Positions 6,843 to 15,480 of a stretch of DNA of 37,475 bases are shown piece after piece. Source of the stretch: Alphaproteobacteria bacterium CG_4_10_14_0_8_um_filter_53_9. Lineage in GTDB: Bacteria; Pseudomonadota; Alphaproteobacteria; UBA2136; UBA6156. The stretch is taken from contig PFND01000084.1 in the NCBI GenBank assembly GCA_002791805.1, forward strand, positions 1 through 37,475. Direction: 5' to 3'. Made by a program: the position numbers and the translations under genes. How positions within the stretch are numbered: position 1 is the stretch's first letter; each line of letters begins with the position of its first letter. The notes under the pieces are model-generated. The model saw nothing but the letters and a program-made list of their open reading frames with translations. It was not told the DNA's origin and ran no database searches.

Positions 6843-8708
6843 CTATTTATGTAAGGCCAGCCACAAAATCTGCAAAGCCGCAGGAGTTATCCCGCTAATA
6901 CGCCCTGCCTGACCAAGGGTTGTCGGCGTATGAAGCTTAAGTTTTTCTCGTACTTCATGGCTCAGGCCCTGTAAAAGGTCGTAATTGAAGGATAGAGGGA
7001 TATCCAGCGCCTCATCATCCTTTACACGCTCAGCATCTTGCCTCTGGCGCTGTAGGTAACCGTCATAAGCCGCCTCTGTCTCAATCTGCTCCCGCGCATG
7101 TAAAGGTATGTCTTTTTCTAAGGGTAAAATCTCCAGCACCATATCCAAACTCATCTGCGGCCGCTTTAAAACCTCAAAAACACTCATCGTATAAGGAAAG
7201 TTTCCTGCAACTTCCTTCACTTTGATACCTAGCGGGCTGTTGGGCGTCACTTTCGTCATGCGGGCCCAGTTAAAGGCCGCTGTCACCTCATCTAAACGCT
7301 TGCTGAAAATATGCTGGCGTACAGAACCCACACATCCAAGATCAATCCCTTTTTGAGTTAAGCGCAAATCTGCATTATCCGCCCTCAATAAAAGCCTGTA
7401 CTCCGCACGGCTGGTGAACATGCGGTAAGGCTCCGCCGTTCCTTTTGTCGTTAAGTCATCAATTAAAACACCAATATAGGCTTCACTTCGGCTGAGTGTA
7501 AACGCTGGTTTATCACAGGCTTTAAGGGCTGCATTAAGCCCGGCCATCAAGCCTTGAGCTGCCGCCTCTTCATAACCTGTTGTTCCATTAATTTGTCCCG
7601 CCAAAAAAAGCCCTGCTATTTTTTTGGTTTCAAGTGTCGGCCGTAGCTCAGTCGGGTCAACATAATCATATTCAATAGCGTAGCCGGGGCGTAGAATTTC
7701 AGCCTTTTCCAAACCAGGTATGGTTTTCAATATTTCATGCTGAACATCAATCGGTAAACTGGTAGAGATTCCGTTAGGATAAACTTCAAAGCTATCATAT
7801 CCCTCTGGTTCCAAAAAAATCTGATGCCCTTCTTTATCAGCAAAGCGCACCACTTTGTCTTCAATACTCGGGCAGTATCTCGGTCCCGTACCTTCAATCT
7901 GGCCACTATACATAGGGCTGCGGTGAAGATTATTCCGGATAACTTCATGTGTGGCTGCACACGTGTACGTTACATGACAAGGAAGCTGAGTCTGAGGAAG
8001 TGTCTGAGTAAGATACGAGAATGCAGGAGGAGGAAAATCACCTGGCTGTTCTTCAAGACGTGAATAATCAATCGTCCTTCCATCCAAACGCGGTGGCGTA
8101 CCTGTTTTAAGGCGCCCTATTTTAAAATTAAGGGCTTTAAGGCGGTCCGCCAGTTTAAGTGATGCAGGCTCCCCCGCCCGACCTCCCGTTGTCTGGGCAG
8201 ATCCAATATGAATAAGCCCTCGCAAAAATGTTCCTGTCGTAACCACAACAGAAGGAGCCTCAAAAACCCAGCCGCTTGAGGTATAAACATGGTGCCCACC
8301 TGTTTCTTGAGGAGTAATATCCACCACTTCAGCCTGCTTAATAGAAAGATGGGGTTGAGCAAATAAAAGCTCCTGTATAGCTTCCCGGTAAAGTTTTCGG
8401 TCAGCTTGCGCTCTTGGCCCTCTTACCGCAGGCCCTTTGCTGCCATTAAGCATCCTAAACTGAATACCTGCCTTATCCGTTGCAACGCCCATAAGGCCAT
8501 CCAAGGCATCAACCTCACGCACAAGGTGTCCCTTCGCAAGCCCCCCAATCGCAGGGTTACAAGACATCTGACCAATGGCGTCTAAATTTCCCGTAAGTAA
8601 AAGCGTTTCAGCCCCCATACGTGCCGCTGCCGCTGCCGCTTCACTGCCGGCATGGCCTCCCCCAATCACAATGACATCATAGCGTGCTGTTATATTCATC
8701 TCTCTCAT
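6843..8708 (-). CDS. mnmG: tRNA uridine-5-carboxymethylaminomethyl modification enzyme MnmG (GidA)
   Basis: MnmG is the FAD-dependent partner of MnmE in forming the cmnm5 modification of wobble uridine in tRNA. The product has 621 residues, the normal length. The FAD-binding Rossmann motif [11 protein letters not shown] is near the N-terminus (residues 15-25). Family segments include [39 protein letters not shown] and [13 protein letters not shown] second ATG three codons in (8699) is an equally possible start. The 5' end is divergent from a HIT gene. In many relatives mnmG is followed by rsmG-parA-parB; here those lie 15 kb away. Base composition is more AT-rich than the flanking replication genes. 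Confidence 0.98.
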   Translation of the reverse strand: MREMNITARYDVIVIGGGHAGSEAAAAAARMGAETLLLTGNLDAIGQMSCNPAIGGLAKGHLVREVDALDGLMGVATDKAGIQFRMLNGSKGPAVRGPRAQADRKLYREAIQELLFAQPHLSIKQAEVVDITPQETGGHHVYTSSGWVFEAPSVVVTTGTFLRGLIHIGSAQTTGGRAGEPASLKLADRLKALNFKIGRLKTGTPPRLDGRTIDYSRLEEQPGDFPPPAFSYLTQTLPQTQLPCHVTYTCAATHEVIRNNLHRSPMYSGQIEGTGPRYCPSIEDKVVRFADKEGHQIFLEPEGYDSFEVYPNGISTSLPIDVQHEILKTIPGLEKAEILRPGYAIEYDYVDPTELRPTLETKKIAGLFLAGQINGTTGYEEAAAQGLMAGLNAALKACDKPAFTLSRSEAYIGVLIDDLTTKGTAEPYRMFTSRAEYRLLLRADNADLRLTQKGIDLGCVGSVRQHIFSKRLDEVTAAFNWARMTKVTPNSPLGIKVKEVAGNFPYTMSVFEVLKRPQMSLDMVLEILPLEKDIPLHAREQIETEAAYDGYLQRQRQDAERVKDDEALDIPLSFNYDLLQGLSHEVREKLKLHTPTTLGQAGRISGITPAALQILWLALHK

Positions 8709-8794
8709 GTAGGATTGTTGAGCAGCAAGGTCAAGAACCTCGTGCCAAGACTTTTAAAATATGAAACAATAAAAACCTGTTTAAGGAGATATTA

Positions 8795-9169
8795 ATGGAA
8801 ACAACGCGTTATAACCTCGAAGATAATCCCACTATTTTTGGTAAAATCCTTCGTAAAGAAATTCCGGCCAATATTGTCTATGAGGATGATAAGGCATTAG
8901 CCTTTTGGGATATAGCCCCAAAAGCACCTGTTCATATCATCATTATCCCAAAACAACACCTTGCCTGTTTACGTTGTATGGAGACATCCGATGCCAACCT
9001 TATGGCCCACCTTCTTCATGTCGCCAATATCGTTGCCGAAAAACTCGATGTTAAAGAAAGCGGATATCGCCTCATTACAAATGCCGGACAAGGCGCAGGA
9101 CAAGAGGTACCTCACCTTCACTTCCATCTTCTTGCAAGCAAAAAAGGTGAACATTTACCTGGGTTTTAA
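8795..9169 (+). CDS. HIT-family (HINT-like) nucleotide-binding protein
   Basis: HINT proteins are purine nucleoside phosphoramidase-type hydrolases. The product (124 residues) matches the usual length. The histidine triad His-Leu-His-Phe-His is at residues 107-111, within QEVPHLHFHLLASKKG; the middle His109 would be the nucleophile by family analogy. Upstream family segments are IFGKILRKEIPANIVYEDD and APVHIIIIPKQH. AAGGAGAT lies 7 bases before the ATG, an excellent ribosome-binding site. It is divergent from mnmG and followed by an inverted repeat. The physiological substrate in bacteria is unclear. Confidence 0.95.
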   Translation: METTRYNLEDNPTIFGKILRKEIPANIVYEDDKALAFWDIAPKAPVHIIIIPKQHLACLRCMETSDANLMAHLLHVANIVAEKLDVKESGYRLITNAGQGAGQEVPHLHFHLLASKKGEHLPGF

Positions 9170-9459
9170 GCGTTATCCCCATAAGGTTGGGGATAACGTC
9201 TCCCCAGCCCCCTTTATAACTTGGGGATATCTTCTTCCCCACCCCAAATATCTCTTTTCCCCCTTTTTTCCCACCACCTCCCTACCACAAAAACACATAG
9301 TATTTTCAAACACATAATAAAGCTTCCCCACCTATCCACAGGACAACATAAAACTATAAAAAATATTATATAAAAACTTATCTATAAGAAGAGGTATAGA
9401 CGAAAGCCTTTATCTCACAGATACTCTTTTTAATCATAATAGAGAAAAGCCATAAAAAT
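9170..9459. other. AT-rich intergenic region with DnaA-box-like repeats (possible second origin segment)
   Basis: The gap holds no gene. It begins with a perfect inverted repeat, CGTTATCCCC (9171-9180) and GGGGATAACG (9189-9198), each arm containing a relaxed DnaA-box-like TTATCCCC. A further TTGGGGATAT lies near 9222, and CTATCCACA (8 of 9 to the DnaA box) is at 9332-9340. The following 60 bases (9341-9400) are nearly all A/T. The first inverted repeat may also act as terminator for the HIT gene, although no T run follows it. Together with 6495-6842 this flanks mnmG with DnaA-box clusters. Confidence 0.4.
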
Positions 9460-10002
9460 ATGAGATTAGAAACCAATCGCCTTCTTTTAATGAGTACCCA
9501 GTTTACAGATGCGAACGATATTTTTATGGGCGTAAAAGAATCGGTTAATGAGTTAAGCACATGGTTTCCATGGGCTATACAATCTTATAATTTAAGACAG
9601 GCACAAGAGTTTATTGCTGAAGCTATAAAAAAATCTCAAAATCAGGAAGCATTCGTTTACACGGTTAAAAGCCGGAGCAGCGGTAAATTTATGGGTATAG
9701 TAGAACTCAAGCATGTGCCGGATGTTTATGGTCGCAAAGTTCCTATGTTTGAAGTTGGCGCCTGGATAAGAAATAGCGAGGCCGGTCAGGGGTATGGTGC
9801 AGAAGCGTTAAAAAAACTTATCGAGCATGCAGATCAAACCTTAAAAGCTAAAAGAGTCTTTGCAGAAACAGCGGCAAGTAACAGCGCCTCTATCAAAATG
9901 ATGCAAGAAGCTGGCCTCACAAAAGAAGCCGAATTAAAACATAACCGTGTTTTGCCAGATGGCAGTCTGGAAAATACAGTTATTTGGTCATGGGTTAAAT
10001 AA
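9460..10002 (+). CDS. GNAT-family N-acetyltransferase, RimJ/RimL type
   Basis: The product has 180 residues. It starts MRLETNRLLLMSTQFTDAND, the usual RimJ/RimL-type opening, and has the acetyl-CoA pyrophosphate-binding loop as RNSEAGQGYGAEALKKLI (about residues 106-123). The late segment ETAASNSASIKMMQEAGLTKEA is the family's Asn/Ser-containing C-terminal motif. It would transfer acetyl groups from acetyl-CoA to an amine, such as a protein N-terminus or small molecule; the substrate cannot be told. No strong ribosome-binding site is visible (AGAGAAAAG lies about 12 bases upstream). The gene is noticeably AT-rich and A-rich in codon use compared with neighbours. It converges with the SH3 gene at 6 bases' distance. 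Confidence 0.92.
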   Translation: MRLETNRLLLMSTQFTDANDIFMGVKESVNELSTWFPWAIQSYNLRQAQEFIAEAIKKSQNQEAFVYTVKSRSSGKFMGIVELKHVPDVYGRKVPMFEVGAWIRNSEAGQGYGAEALKKLIEHADQTLKAKRVFAETAASNSASIKMMQEAGLTKEAELKHNRVLPDGSLENTVIWSWVK

Positions 10003-10007
10003 TAGGG

Positions 10008-10490
10008 CTATTTAAAAGAGGCAGCCCATAATAAAGAAGATGTCTCCATCCAACCTTTAAGCCCCTGGGTTTCAACTTTGCACATATTGGCTTTCGTATC
10101 GCAATCAACCAAGTCAACAATAACGCCAGGGCTAAGTTTAGCAACAATGTCAGAAGAGGTATCTTTCCTCCGTAAGAGCAAAGAAGGCTTGTCACCTAAA
10201 ACAAAACTGGTGCGGGCAAGGCTTACAAGGCCCAGATAAACCCAGCCTTCCTCGCCTTCAACATCTTTAATTTTGTAATAATTATCAAATTTAGCAAGGA
10301 GTTGAACAGGATATCCCGCCCGTTGATAAATCCATAAAATAGGATATTGATTTCCCGGACCGCTCCGAACATTAACTTCAGCACGCTTCAAACTTGCATA
10401 GCGTGGGTATCCCTGTTGGGGTTGTGCCCAACAAGAGAAAGCCCCCAAAATAAGAGCAGAACAAAGACCGGAGAAAACCAAAAAACGCAT
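10008..10490 (-). CDS. Exported bacterial SH3-domain protein
   Basis: The product (160 residues) has an N-terminal signal peptide (MRFLVFSGLCSALILGAFSCWAQ, cleavage near residue 22; a Cys at 20 lies within the hydrophobic end). The first SH3-like domain is marked by AEVNVRSGPGNQYPILW (about 37-53) and EEGWVYLGL. A second, weaker repeat runs from about 95 to 155 (LLLRRKDTSSDIVAKLSPGVIV and KGWMETSSLLW). Such domains often bind peptidoglycan or act in the periplasm. The gene begins 9 bases after the comM stop on the same strand, so it is probably cotranscribed with comM. The ligand is unknown. Confidence 0.88.
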   Translation of the reverse strand: MRFLVFSGLCSALILGAFSCWAQPQQGYPRYASLKRAEVNVRSGPGNQYPILWIYQRAGYPVQLLAKFDNYYKIKDVEGEEGWVYLGLVSLARTSFVLGDKPSLLLRRKDTSSDIVAKLSPGVIVDLVDCDTKANMCKVETQGLKGWMETSSLLWAASFK

Positions 10491-10499
10491 GCAAAAACT

Positions 10500-12032
10500 C
10501 TAAATCGAAACCCCGCGATATGCCAAGGCTTCCGCTAAATGAGCGCGCTTAATATGTTCCTCTTGTGCCAAATCGGCAATAGTACGCGCCACGCGGATAA
10601 TACGGTGATAAGCTCTGCCAGAAAGTCCAAAGCGCTCAGCCGCCTGGGTAAGTAAAGCTTGGCCCTCAGCATCCAGAGGACAAAAATCATCAAGAGCCTT
10701 TCCATGCATCTCACCATTGCAGGTAAGGTCGGTTTTCGTAAAACGCTGTGTTTGGAGGGCTCGGGCTGCGGCAATCCGCACAGCAACATCTTTCGTACCC
10801 TCTTTGGCAGGGGGCAGGGCAAGGTCAGAGGGCTTAACAGCAGGCACCGTAAGCCGTACATCAAATCGGTCAAGTAAAGGGCCAGAAATACGGTTTTGAT
10901 ACGTCTCTGCGCACTTGGGTTGGGCCGAGCATCCTTTGGTGCGGTCACCAAGGTAGCCGCAAGGGCAGGGGTTCATAGCCGCCACCAGCATAAAGCGGGC
11001 AGGGTAAGTAATATGAGCATTCGCCCGAGAAATGGTAATACTTCCTGTTTCCAAAGGCTGGCGTAACGTCTCTAAAACCTGACGAGGAAATTCAGGTAAT
11101 TCATCTAAAAACAAAACACCCCGGTGAGAGAGAGACATTTCACCGGGCCGGGCCTTAAGTCCTCCTCCCGTAAGCGCAGTAGGAGAGGCGCTATGGTGAG
11201 GGTCTCTAAAAGGACGAGACGTAAGCAATCCTTGGCTATGAAGCTCAGCAGAAGACATGCCCGCCACACTGTGGATCATGCTTACTTCCAAAGCTTCTTT
11301 AGGGGTAAGGGGGGGCAAAAGGGCAGGTAAACGCGCCGCCAGCATAGATTTTCCCGAGCCTGGGGGTCCAGAAAGAAGCATGTGGTGCCCTCCCGCTGCT
11401 GCAACTTCAGCGGCACGCTTGGCACTTTCCTGGCCACGAATATCTCGTAAATCAAAAGGGCTGTTGGTTGTAGAGGCAGCACGCGCCACCGGAGATGTCG
11501 CCGTAAGCAAGGTGTGGTTGCGCAGGTGGTGGATAAGATCCGTAAGCTTGGACAGGCCATAAACGCCCATGGCACCGTCTTGGCTGGCCCATGCAGCCTC
11601 AGGGGCGTTGGCTTCTGGTAAAATAAGGGCCTGCATATTCATGCCTGCTGCCGCAATGGCCGCAGGCAAGGCGCCTGTTAAAGGTTGGGTGGCGCCATCA
11701 AGGCCAAGCTCTCCCATTAAAAGCATGCCTTGAGCACTATCAGAAGGGACAACGCCCATAGCCAGCAAAAGGGCAGTGGCAATGGGCAGGTCGTAATGAG
11801 ATCCGTCTTTATGCTGGTCAGCAGGGGCAAGGTTGACCGTAATGCGCTCGGCAGGCAAGGCTAACCCCAAAGCATGAAAAGCCGCCCGCACACGGTCCCG
11901 AGATTCTTTAATCGCGTTGGAAGGAAGACCCACAATGGTCATCATCGGCTGGCCAGAGGCAATATGGGCCTGAACCGTAACGGGAATGGCATCAAGTCCC
12001 CGTAGGGCCAGAGTCTGAACGGTGGCAAGCAT
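10500..12032 (-). CDS. comM: ComM/YifB-family Mg-chelatase-like AAA+ ATPase
   Basis: ComM is a hexameric helicase that promotes branch migration during natural transformation; relatives are named YifB. The open frame extends to a TTG at 12074, but the ATG at 12032 gives the family-typical beginning MLATVQTLALRGLDAIPVTV, so I use it; neither start has a clear ribosome-binding site. The N-terminal Lon-S5-like domain is followed by Walker A GPPGSGKS (about residues 222-229 from this start) and Walker B GVLFLDELPEF. AMNPCPCGYLGD supplies the family's Cys motif, and the C-terminal part ends in GLSGRAYHRIIRVARTIADL. Length is about 510, normal. It is followed closely by the SH3 gene. Confidence 0.95.
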   Translation of the reverse strand: MLATVQTLALRGLDAIPVTVQAHIASGQPMMTIVGLPSNAIKESRDRVRAAFHALGLALPAERITVNLAPADQHKDGSHYDLPIATALLLAMGVVPSDSAQGMLLMGELGLDGATQPLTGALPAAIAAAGMNMQALILPEANAPEAAWASQDGAMGVYGLSKLTDLIHHLRNHTLLTATSPVARAASTTNSPFDLRDIRGQESAKRAAEVAAAGGHHMLLSGPPGSGKSMLAARLPALLPPLTPKEALEVSMIHSVAGMSSAELHSQGLLTSRPFRDPHHSASPTALTGGGLKARPGEMSLSHRGVLFLDELPEFPRQVLETLRQPLETGSITISRANAHITYPARFMLVAAMNPCPCGYLGDRTKGCSAQPKCAETYQNRISGPLLDRFDVRLTVPAVKPSDLALPPAKEGTKDVAVRIAAARALQTQRFTKTDLTCNGEMHGKALDDFCPLDAEGQALLTQAAERFGLSGRAYHRIIRVARTIADLAQEEHIKRAHLAEALAYRGVSI

Positions 12033-12113
12033 GGTTTTGTTTATAAAGGAGAAAGCAGGCTTAGAAAAGGACAAAAGCCGCCCATCAGTAATAAGCAGGC
12101 AGTTTTAAGGTAT

Positions 12114-12197
12114 TTAAATTAAAGAAAAAACACCAATAAGTCCTAGGTACGCTGCCGCAAGGGTGCTGATAACAATAAGCTGTTCGTAAGTCTTCAT
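12114..12197 (-). CDS. 27-residue single-pass membrane peptide
   Basis: A short frame starts with ATG at 12197 and ends with TAA at 12114. A near-ideal AGGAGGAG ribosome-binding sequence lies about 7 bases before the ATG. The product begins MKTYEQLIVISTLAAAYL and continues hydrophobic to its end, so residues 7-27 could span the membrane, with a charged N-terminal cap (Lys2, Glu5). This architecture is typical of small regulatory or subunit membrane peptides. It lies between the membrane-anchored Dsb-like gene and comM on the same strand. I recognise no family; it is too short for most gene finders. Confidence 0.6.
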   Translation of the reverse strand: MKTYEQLIVISTLAAAYLGLIGVFSLI

Positions 12198-12280
12198 AAG
12201 GTTTTACTCCTCCTGTCCCGAGGATGTATGCATACGTTATCTTATAAAGGGGAACAAGAGAAAATCAAAAATAAAAGGCA

Positions 12281-13054
12281 TTAAGGTGCCGTTAACCAAT
12301 AATCACGAGATTGAACAAGCGGCTGTGCCGTACTCAAACGGGTCGTGTAAAGCTTCAGGCGGGCGGGCACCAAAAGGCGGCCATCCAAAATATAATCATT
12401 GAGAACAAAGTGCGGGGGCTGTTTAAAGCCAAGGCTATCAGCAAGGGTTAAGTCCTCTTCCAGTTGTTGAAGGTAGAGCTCAGATTTTTCAGCAAGTAAC
12501 GTCTGCAGCTTGGGTACAGGAAGGCCTGCTTTTGTTAATATCTGCAACAGGTCTGTAGCGGTATATGTGCCGCTCCCTGCGTGGAGAGCACGCCAAAATG
12601 GCTCGGCATAACCAGCCTCAGCAGCCAGAAGAAGCAAAATACCCACCGTGGCATCCTCACGGTTCTGGGGGATAATTTTATAAACAAGGCGCAGGTTTTC
12701 AAGGTCAAGAGGGGCAAGGGCGGCATCCACCTCGGCGCGGCACGGGCCACAGGCAGGGTCAGTAAAAATTGTCAGCACCATGCCTGCCGTAGGGTTCCCA
12801 AACTGAAGGTTGTGAGAGGCAGGCGGTACGACGGCACGTAAGGGCGTAAGATTAATGGCAGAAGATGTGGCGCGGTTTTGGCTCGCTGTCGCAATTTGGC
12901 GGGCAAGGTTAGGTTCACCCCCCAGCCATCCTGCTTTATAGATAAGATTGGCACCATGCAAAGCAAACAAAACGAGCGCACCCGCCACAACCAAAGGCCA
13001 GATACGCGGCTCATGAGAAGGGGTTTGAGGAGAGTGGCGGGTAAGGCGCGCCAT
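12281..13054 (-). CDS. Membrane-anchored DsbA-like thiol oxidoreductase (CGPC)
   Basis: The product (257 residues) has one membrane segment (about 18-38) after a short basic cytoplasmic end, which would place the rest in the periplasm. The thioredoxin-fold active site is Cys-Gly-Pro-Cys at 102-105, in IFTDPACGPCRAEVD. A later KQPPHFVLND (about residues 212-221) resembles the cis-Pro loop. CGPC is the thioredoxin/DsbD-like active-site sequence rather than the CPxC of classical DsbA, so it may act as a reductase or isomerase. The upstream dsbA-like gene ends 15 bases before its start, so the two form an operon. Partner and direction of electron flow are inferred only. Confidence 0.85.
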   Translation of the reverse strand: MARLTRHSPQTPSHEPRIWPLVVAGALVLFALHGANLIYKAGWLGGEPNLARQIATASQNRATSSAINLTPLRAVVPPASHNLQFGNPTAGMVLTIFTDPACGPCRAEVDAALAPLDLENLRLVYKIIPQNREDATVGILLLLAAEAGYAEPFWRALHAGSGTYTATDLLQILTKAGLPVPKLQTLLAEKSELYLQQLEEDLTLADSLGFKQPPHFVLNDYILDGRLLVPARLKLYTTRLSTAQPLVQSRDYWLTAP

Positions 13055-13069
13055 AAGGGTTTATATAAC

Positions 13070-13768
13070 CTATTTGTTATGCAAAAGCGGCTCAATCAAC
13101 TCGGCAAACGCGGCCTCGCTTTGGGCGCCGGAAATAGCAATGCCGTTGATAAGAAAGTACGGTGTGCCCCGTGCCCCGATCTGCGCAGCCTCCTCACTGT
13201 CGCGCTTAACAATTCCCTGTATTTTAGGAGATTTTCGGTCGGCCTGAAATTTTTTCACATCCAGCTTCAAGTCTTTGGCAATATCGGCAAAAAGTTTTTC
13301 ACCCAAAAACTCTTGGCGTTTCCAAAGCTCATCAGAGTACTCCCAGAACTTTCCCTGTTCTTTGGCAGCAAAAGCTGCGGTGGCGGCGGGTATCGCCATA
13401 GCGTGGAAGTTAAGGGGCAGGTTTTTGTAGGCCCAGCGTATTTTTCCGGGGTAACGGGCGTCCAAAGCCTTCAATGTGGCCTGGGCCTTATGGCAGAAGG
13501 GGCACTCAAAGTCAGAAAATTCAATAATGGTCACCGGTGCATCGTCAGGCCCACGGGTGGGGGTGTTGGCGTTAATAAGTGTTTTTACTTTGGCCAGTTG
13601 GGCATTTTGTTGGGCTGCAGCAATGCTTTCCATTAAAAGGTCACCATTTTTAGAAATGTATTCTTGTACAATGGCCTGAACATCAGCGCGGGTAAGGGGG
13701 GTGGCGGGGGCAGCGTGGGCCATAAAAGGGGTAAGGGTTGCGGCAGCAAGCAAGGCGGTTAAACGCAT
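13070..13768 (-). CDS. Periplasmic DsbA-family disulfide oxidoreductase (CPFC)
   Basis: The product (232 residues) has a signal peptide ending AHA-A (about residue 19). A helical N-terminal extension (25-65) precedes the thioredoxin fold. The active site CPFC is at 89-92 in IIEFSDFECPFCHKA, and the cis-Pro loop is GARGTPYFLING (Thr202-Pro203). This pattern, with the N-terminal helical part, matches the DsbA/DsbG/BdbD-like thioredoxin-fold group (Thioredoxin_4). It should oxidise or isomerise disulfides in exported proteins. It precedes the membrane-anchored CGPC protein by 15 bases, which suggests a redox pair. The 89-base gap after holA may hold its promoter. Confidence 0.93.
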   Translation of the reverse strand: MRLTALLAAATLTPFMAHAAPATPLTRADVQAIVQEYISKNGDLLMESIAAAQQNAQLAKVKTLINANTPTRGPDDAPVTIIEFSDFECPFCHKAQATLKALDARYPGKIRWAYKNLPLNFHAMAIPAATAAFAAKEQGKFWEYSDELWKRQEFLGEKLFADIAKDLKLDVKKFQADRKSPKIQGIVKRDSEEAAQIGARGTPYFLINGIAISGAQSEAAFAELIEPLLHNK

Positions 13769-13857
13769 AGCACAGGTCTTTCTTATTTATTGCTTATAAT
13801 ATCTTTGGGCCATGGTGCCACGCAGGGGAGGCAGGGGCAAGACTCTTTAAGGCTAAA

Positions 13858-14889
13858 TCAGGTTGCAAGAGATAAAAGTGTACGCCGAAAAGTCAGCTGA
13901 GATGCAGAAGAAAGGGTGCCGCTGCGGGCTTGTAAAAGAGTATCAAGCGTAAGCTTGGGTAGCTGAGCCAAACGGCCCGCAGGGTAACGGCCGGCTTGTT
14001 GTAGAAGGGCGGCCTGGGCAGGCTTGGGCGGCGGCGGCTTAAGTTGGTAAAGGGCATCATTCGGGCTAACGCCAGAGGCAAGGGCCGTTTGCAAAGTATG
14101 CAGTTTGGCAAGGTGCCGCATGGTGAGAATAAAAGCCTGGTTAAGGTCTTCGCCTTCTTCTAAAAGCTGTTCAATCAAGGTATCGGCCAGGGCAACATCC
14201 CGGCTCCCCACCGCATCAGCAAGTCTGAAGGCGCCTCCCGCCGTGGCACCGGCAAGGCTTGCATAAACCATATCTTCTGTAATTTCGGCATCGTCTCCCG
14301 CGTAAAGAACAAGCTTTTCCATCTCTCGGGCAGCAATTTCGCGGTCAGCGCCAAGGCCGCCCAACAAGGCTTGGCGGGCACTGGGTGTTAAGGTCTTGCC
14401 AGAGGCCTGCAAGGCCGTATCCAAATATCCCGCAAGGTCACGTGCCGTATCGGCAAAAAAACGCACGGCCAGAGTACGGGGGTGTTTTTCAAGAAGAGAA
14501 ACAAGCCCATGTCGCTTTTCCAGAGATTTTGGCACAGGTAAAACAAGCGTATACCCCTCCGTGTTGCTTTCAAGCAAAGCTTTAACGGTGTCTTTAAGGG
14601 TCGTAAGCGAAGCTCCAGGTACATCGCCACCCGTAGGTAAAAGGCGCACAAGCTTATGGCTGGCGCCAAAAGACATCGTAAGGCAGGCATCTAAAAGGGT
14701 CGCCGGGTCGCTGGCAACATCGGTCAGGCTAAAACTGCATGTTGCAAAGGGGTCATCCAGCGGAACACGCGTGGCCTCCGCCACCACCGCCGCCGCCTGA
14801 CGAATAGCCCCTGCATCCTCACCCCAAAGCAATACCACAGCGGGCAGAGGAGAAAGAGACGCCGAAAGCTTGTTAGGGTAAGCAAGCAT
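13858..14889 (-). CDS. holA: DNA polymerase III delta subunit
   Basis: HolA is the clamp-opening subunit of the clamp loader. The product (343 residues) is of normal length. It opens with PAVVLLWGEDAGAIRQAA, matching the family's 'YL(l)xGxdxxlixe' start, and contains SFGASHKLVRLLP (the typical 'sLFgerrLV' position) and a middle GGLGADREIAAREMEKLVLYAG, a strong family landmark that pairs with the 'xDlxxlxxElxKLxLY' consensus. The C-terminal helical collar domain follows. The start is 8 bases after the lptE stop, in the lptE-holA order usual for alphaproteobacteria. Confidence 0.93.
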   Translation of the reverse strand: MLAYPNKLSASLSPLPAVVLLWGEDAGAIRQAAAVVAEATRVPLDDPFATCSFSLTDVASDPATLLDACLTMSFGASHKLVRLLPTGGDVPGASLTTLKDTVKALLESNTEGYTLVLPVPKSLEKRHGLVSLLEKHPRTLAVRFFADTARDLAGYLDTALQASGKTLTPSARQALLGGLGADREIAAREMEKLVLYAGDDAEITEDMVYASLAGATAGGAFRLADAVGSRDVALADTLIEQLLEEGEDLNQAFILTMRHLAKLHTLQTALASGVSPNDALYQLKPPPPKPAQAALLQQAGRYPAGRLAQLPKLTLDTLLQARSGTLSSASQLTFRRTLLSLAT

Positions 14890-14897
14890 AAGAAAGC

Positions 14898-15407
14898 TTA
14901 GGGCGTTTCAGGGTGGTTTTTAAGGTATTGAGAGACGCGCAAAGCCACTTCCTGGGCCACATTACGGGCAGCGGTTAGGCGGGCATATCTCCGGCCAGAT
15001 TCCGTGCTAAAAGGCGTCTCTTCAACGTTATAAGCCGCCCGAGAGACCACGTCCGCGATAAGGACATCCGTTCCTGCCGCATCAGTTAAGGTAAACGTCG
15101 CGGTCAAAACAACTTCGGCACGGGCCACAGTGGCGCTTCGTTGGACAGCAAGGGTGCCTAAATCTTCAAACAAACTCACACGCAGAGAATATCCATTGGG
15201 GTCAAGAGAAGGAAAGCGTTGTTTGAGCTCACGGGAGACATCTTGGGCTGTCCGTCGTTCACCGGGGAGAATATCAGGGTTGCTGACCGTTACAGCACCC
15301 ACCATAACATGGGCCTGATGCTTAGGGGCGTAGAGAGGGGTGTAAGCGCAGGCAGAGAGAAAGACTCCCGCAGCGCCTGCCCACAAGAAGGAGGAAAAGC
15401 GTTTCAT
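14898..15407 (-). CDS. lptE: LPS-assembly lipoprotein LptE
   Basis: LptE is the outer-membrane lipoprotein that plugs LptD in the LPS export complex. The frame extends to an ATG at 15464, but that ATG lies at the edge of a 24-bp palindromic terminator (15439-15462), so the ATG at 15407 is chosen. From there the protein begins MKRFSSFLWAGAAGVFLSAC, a lipoprotein signal with lipobox LSAC and mature N-terminal Cys, followed by AYTPLYAP, the family-typical 'GfxPLY' region. The segment AQDVSRELKQRF and the C-terminal ARNVAQEVALRVSQYL are also typical. About 169 residues. It runs into holA 8 bases later. Confidence 0.9.
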   Translation of the reverse strand: MKRFSSFLWAGAAGVFLSACAYTPLYAPKHQAHVMVGAVTVSNPDILPGERRTAQDVSRELKQRFPSLDPNGYSLRVSLFEDLGTLAVQRSATVARAEVVLTATFTLTDAAGTDVLIADVVSRAAYNVEETPFSTESGRRYARLTAARNVAQEVALRVSQYLKNHPETP

Positions 15408-15438
15408 AAAACCGAGTGTGGCGGATGTTGAGGAAGAT

Positions 15439-15462
15439 GAAAAGCCCCTTAAGGGGCTTTTC
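15439..15462 (-). terminator. Perfect 24-bp palindromic terminator upstream of lptE
   Basis: GAAAAGCCCCTT is followed directly by its own reverse complement. It lies 18 bases after the stop of the - strand gene at 15481 and just upstream of the real lptE start. The TTTTC end supports termination in either direction. Confidence 0.85.
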
Positions 15463-15480
15463 ATGGTAACAAGCGCTCGC

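Noticed and set aside
15407-15464. Longer lptE start at 15464
   Set aside because: That ATG is part of a perfect palindromic terminator; the internal start gives a clean lipoprotein signal.
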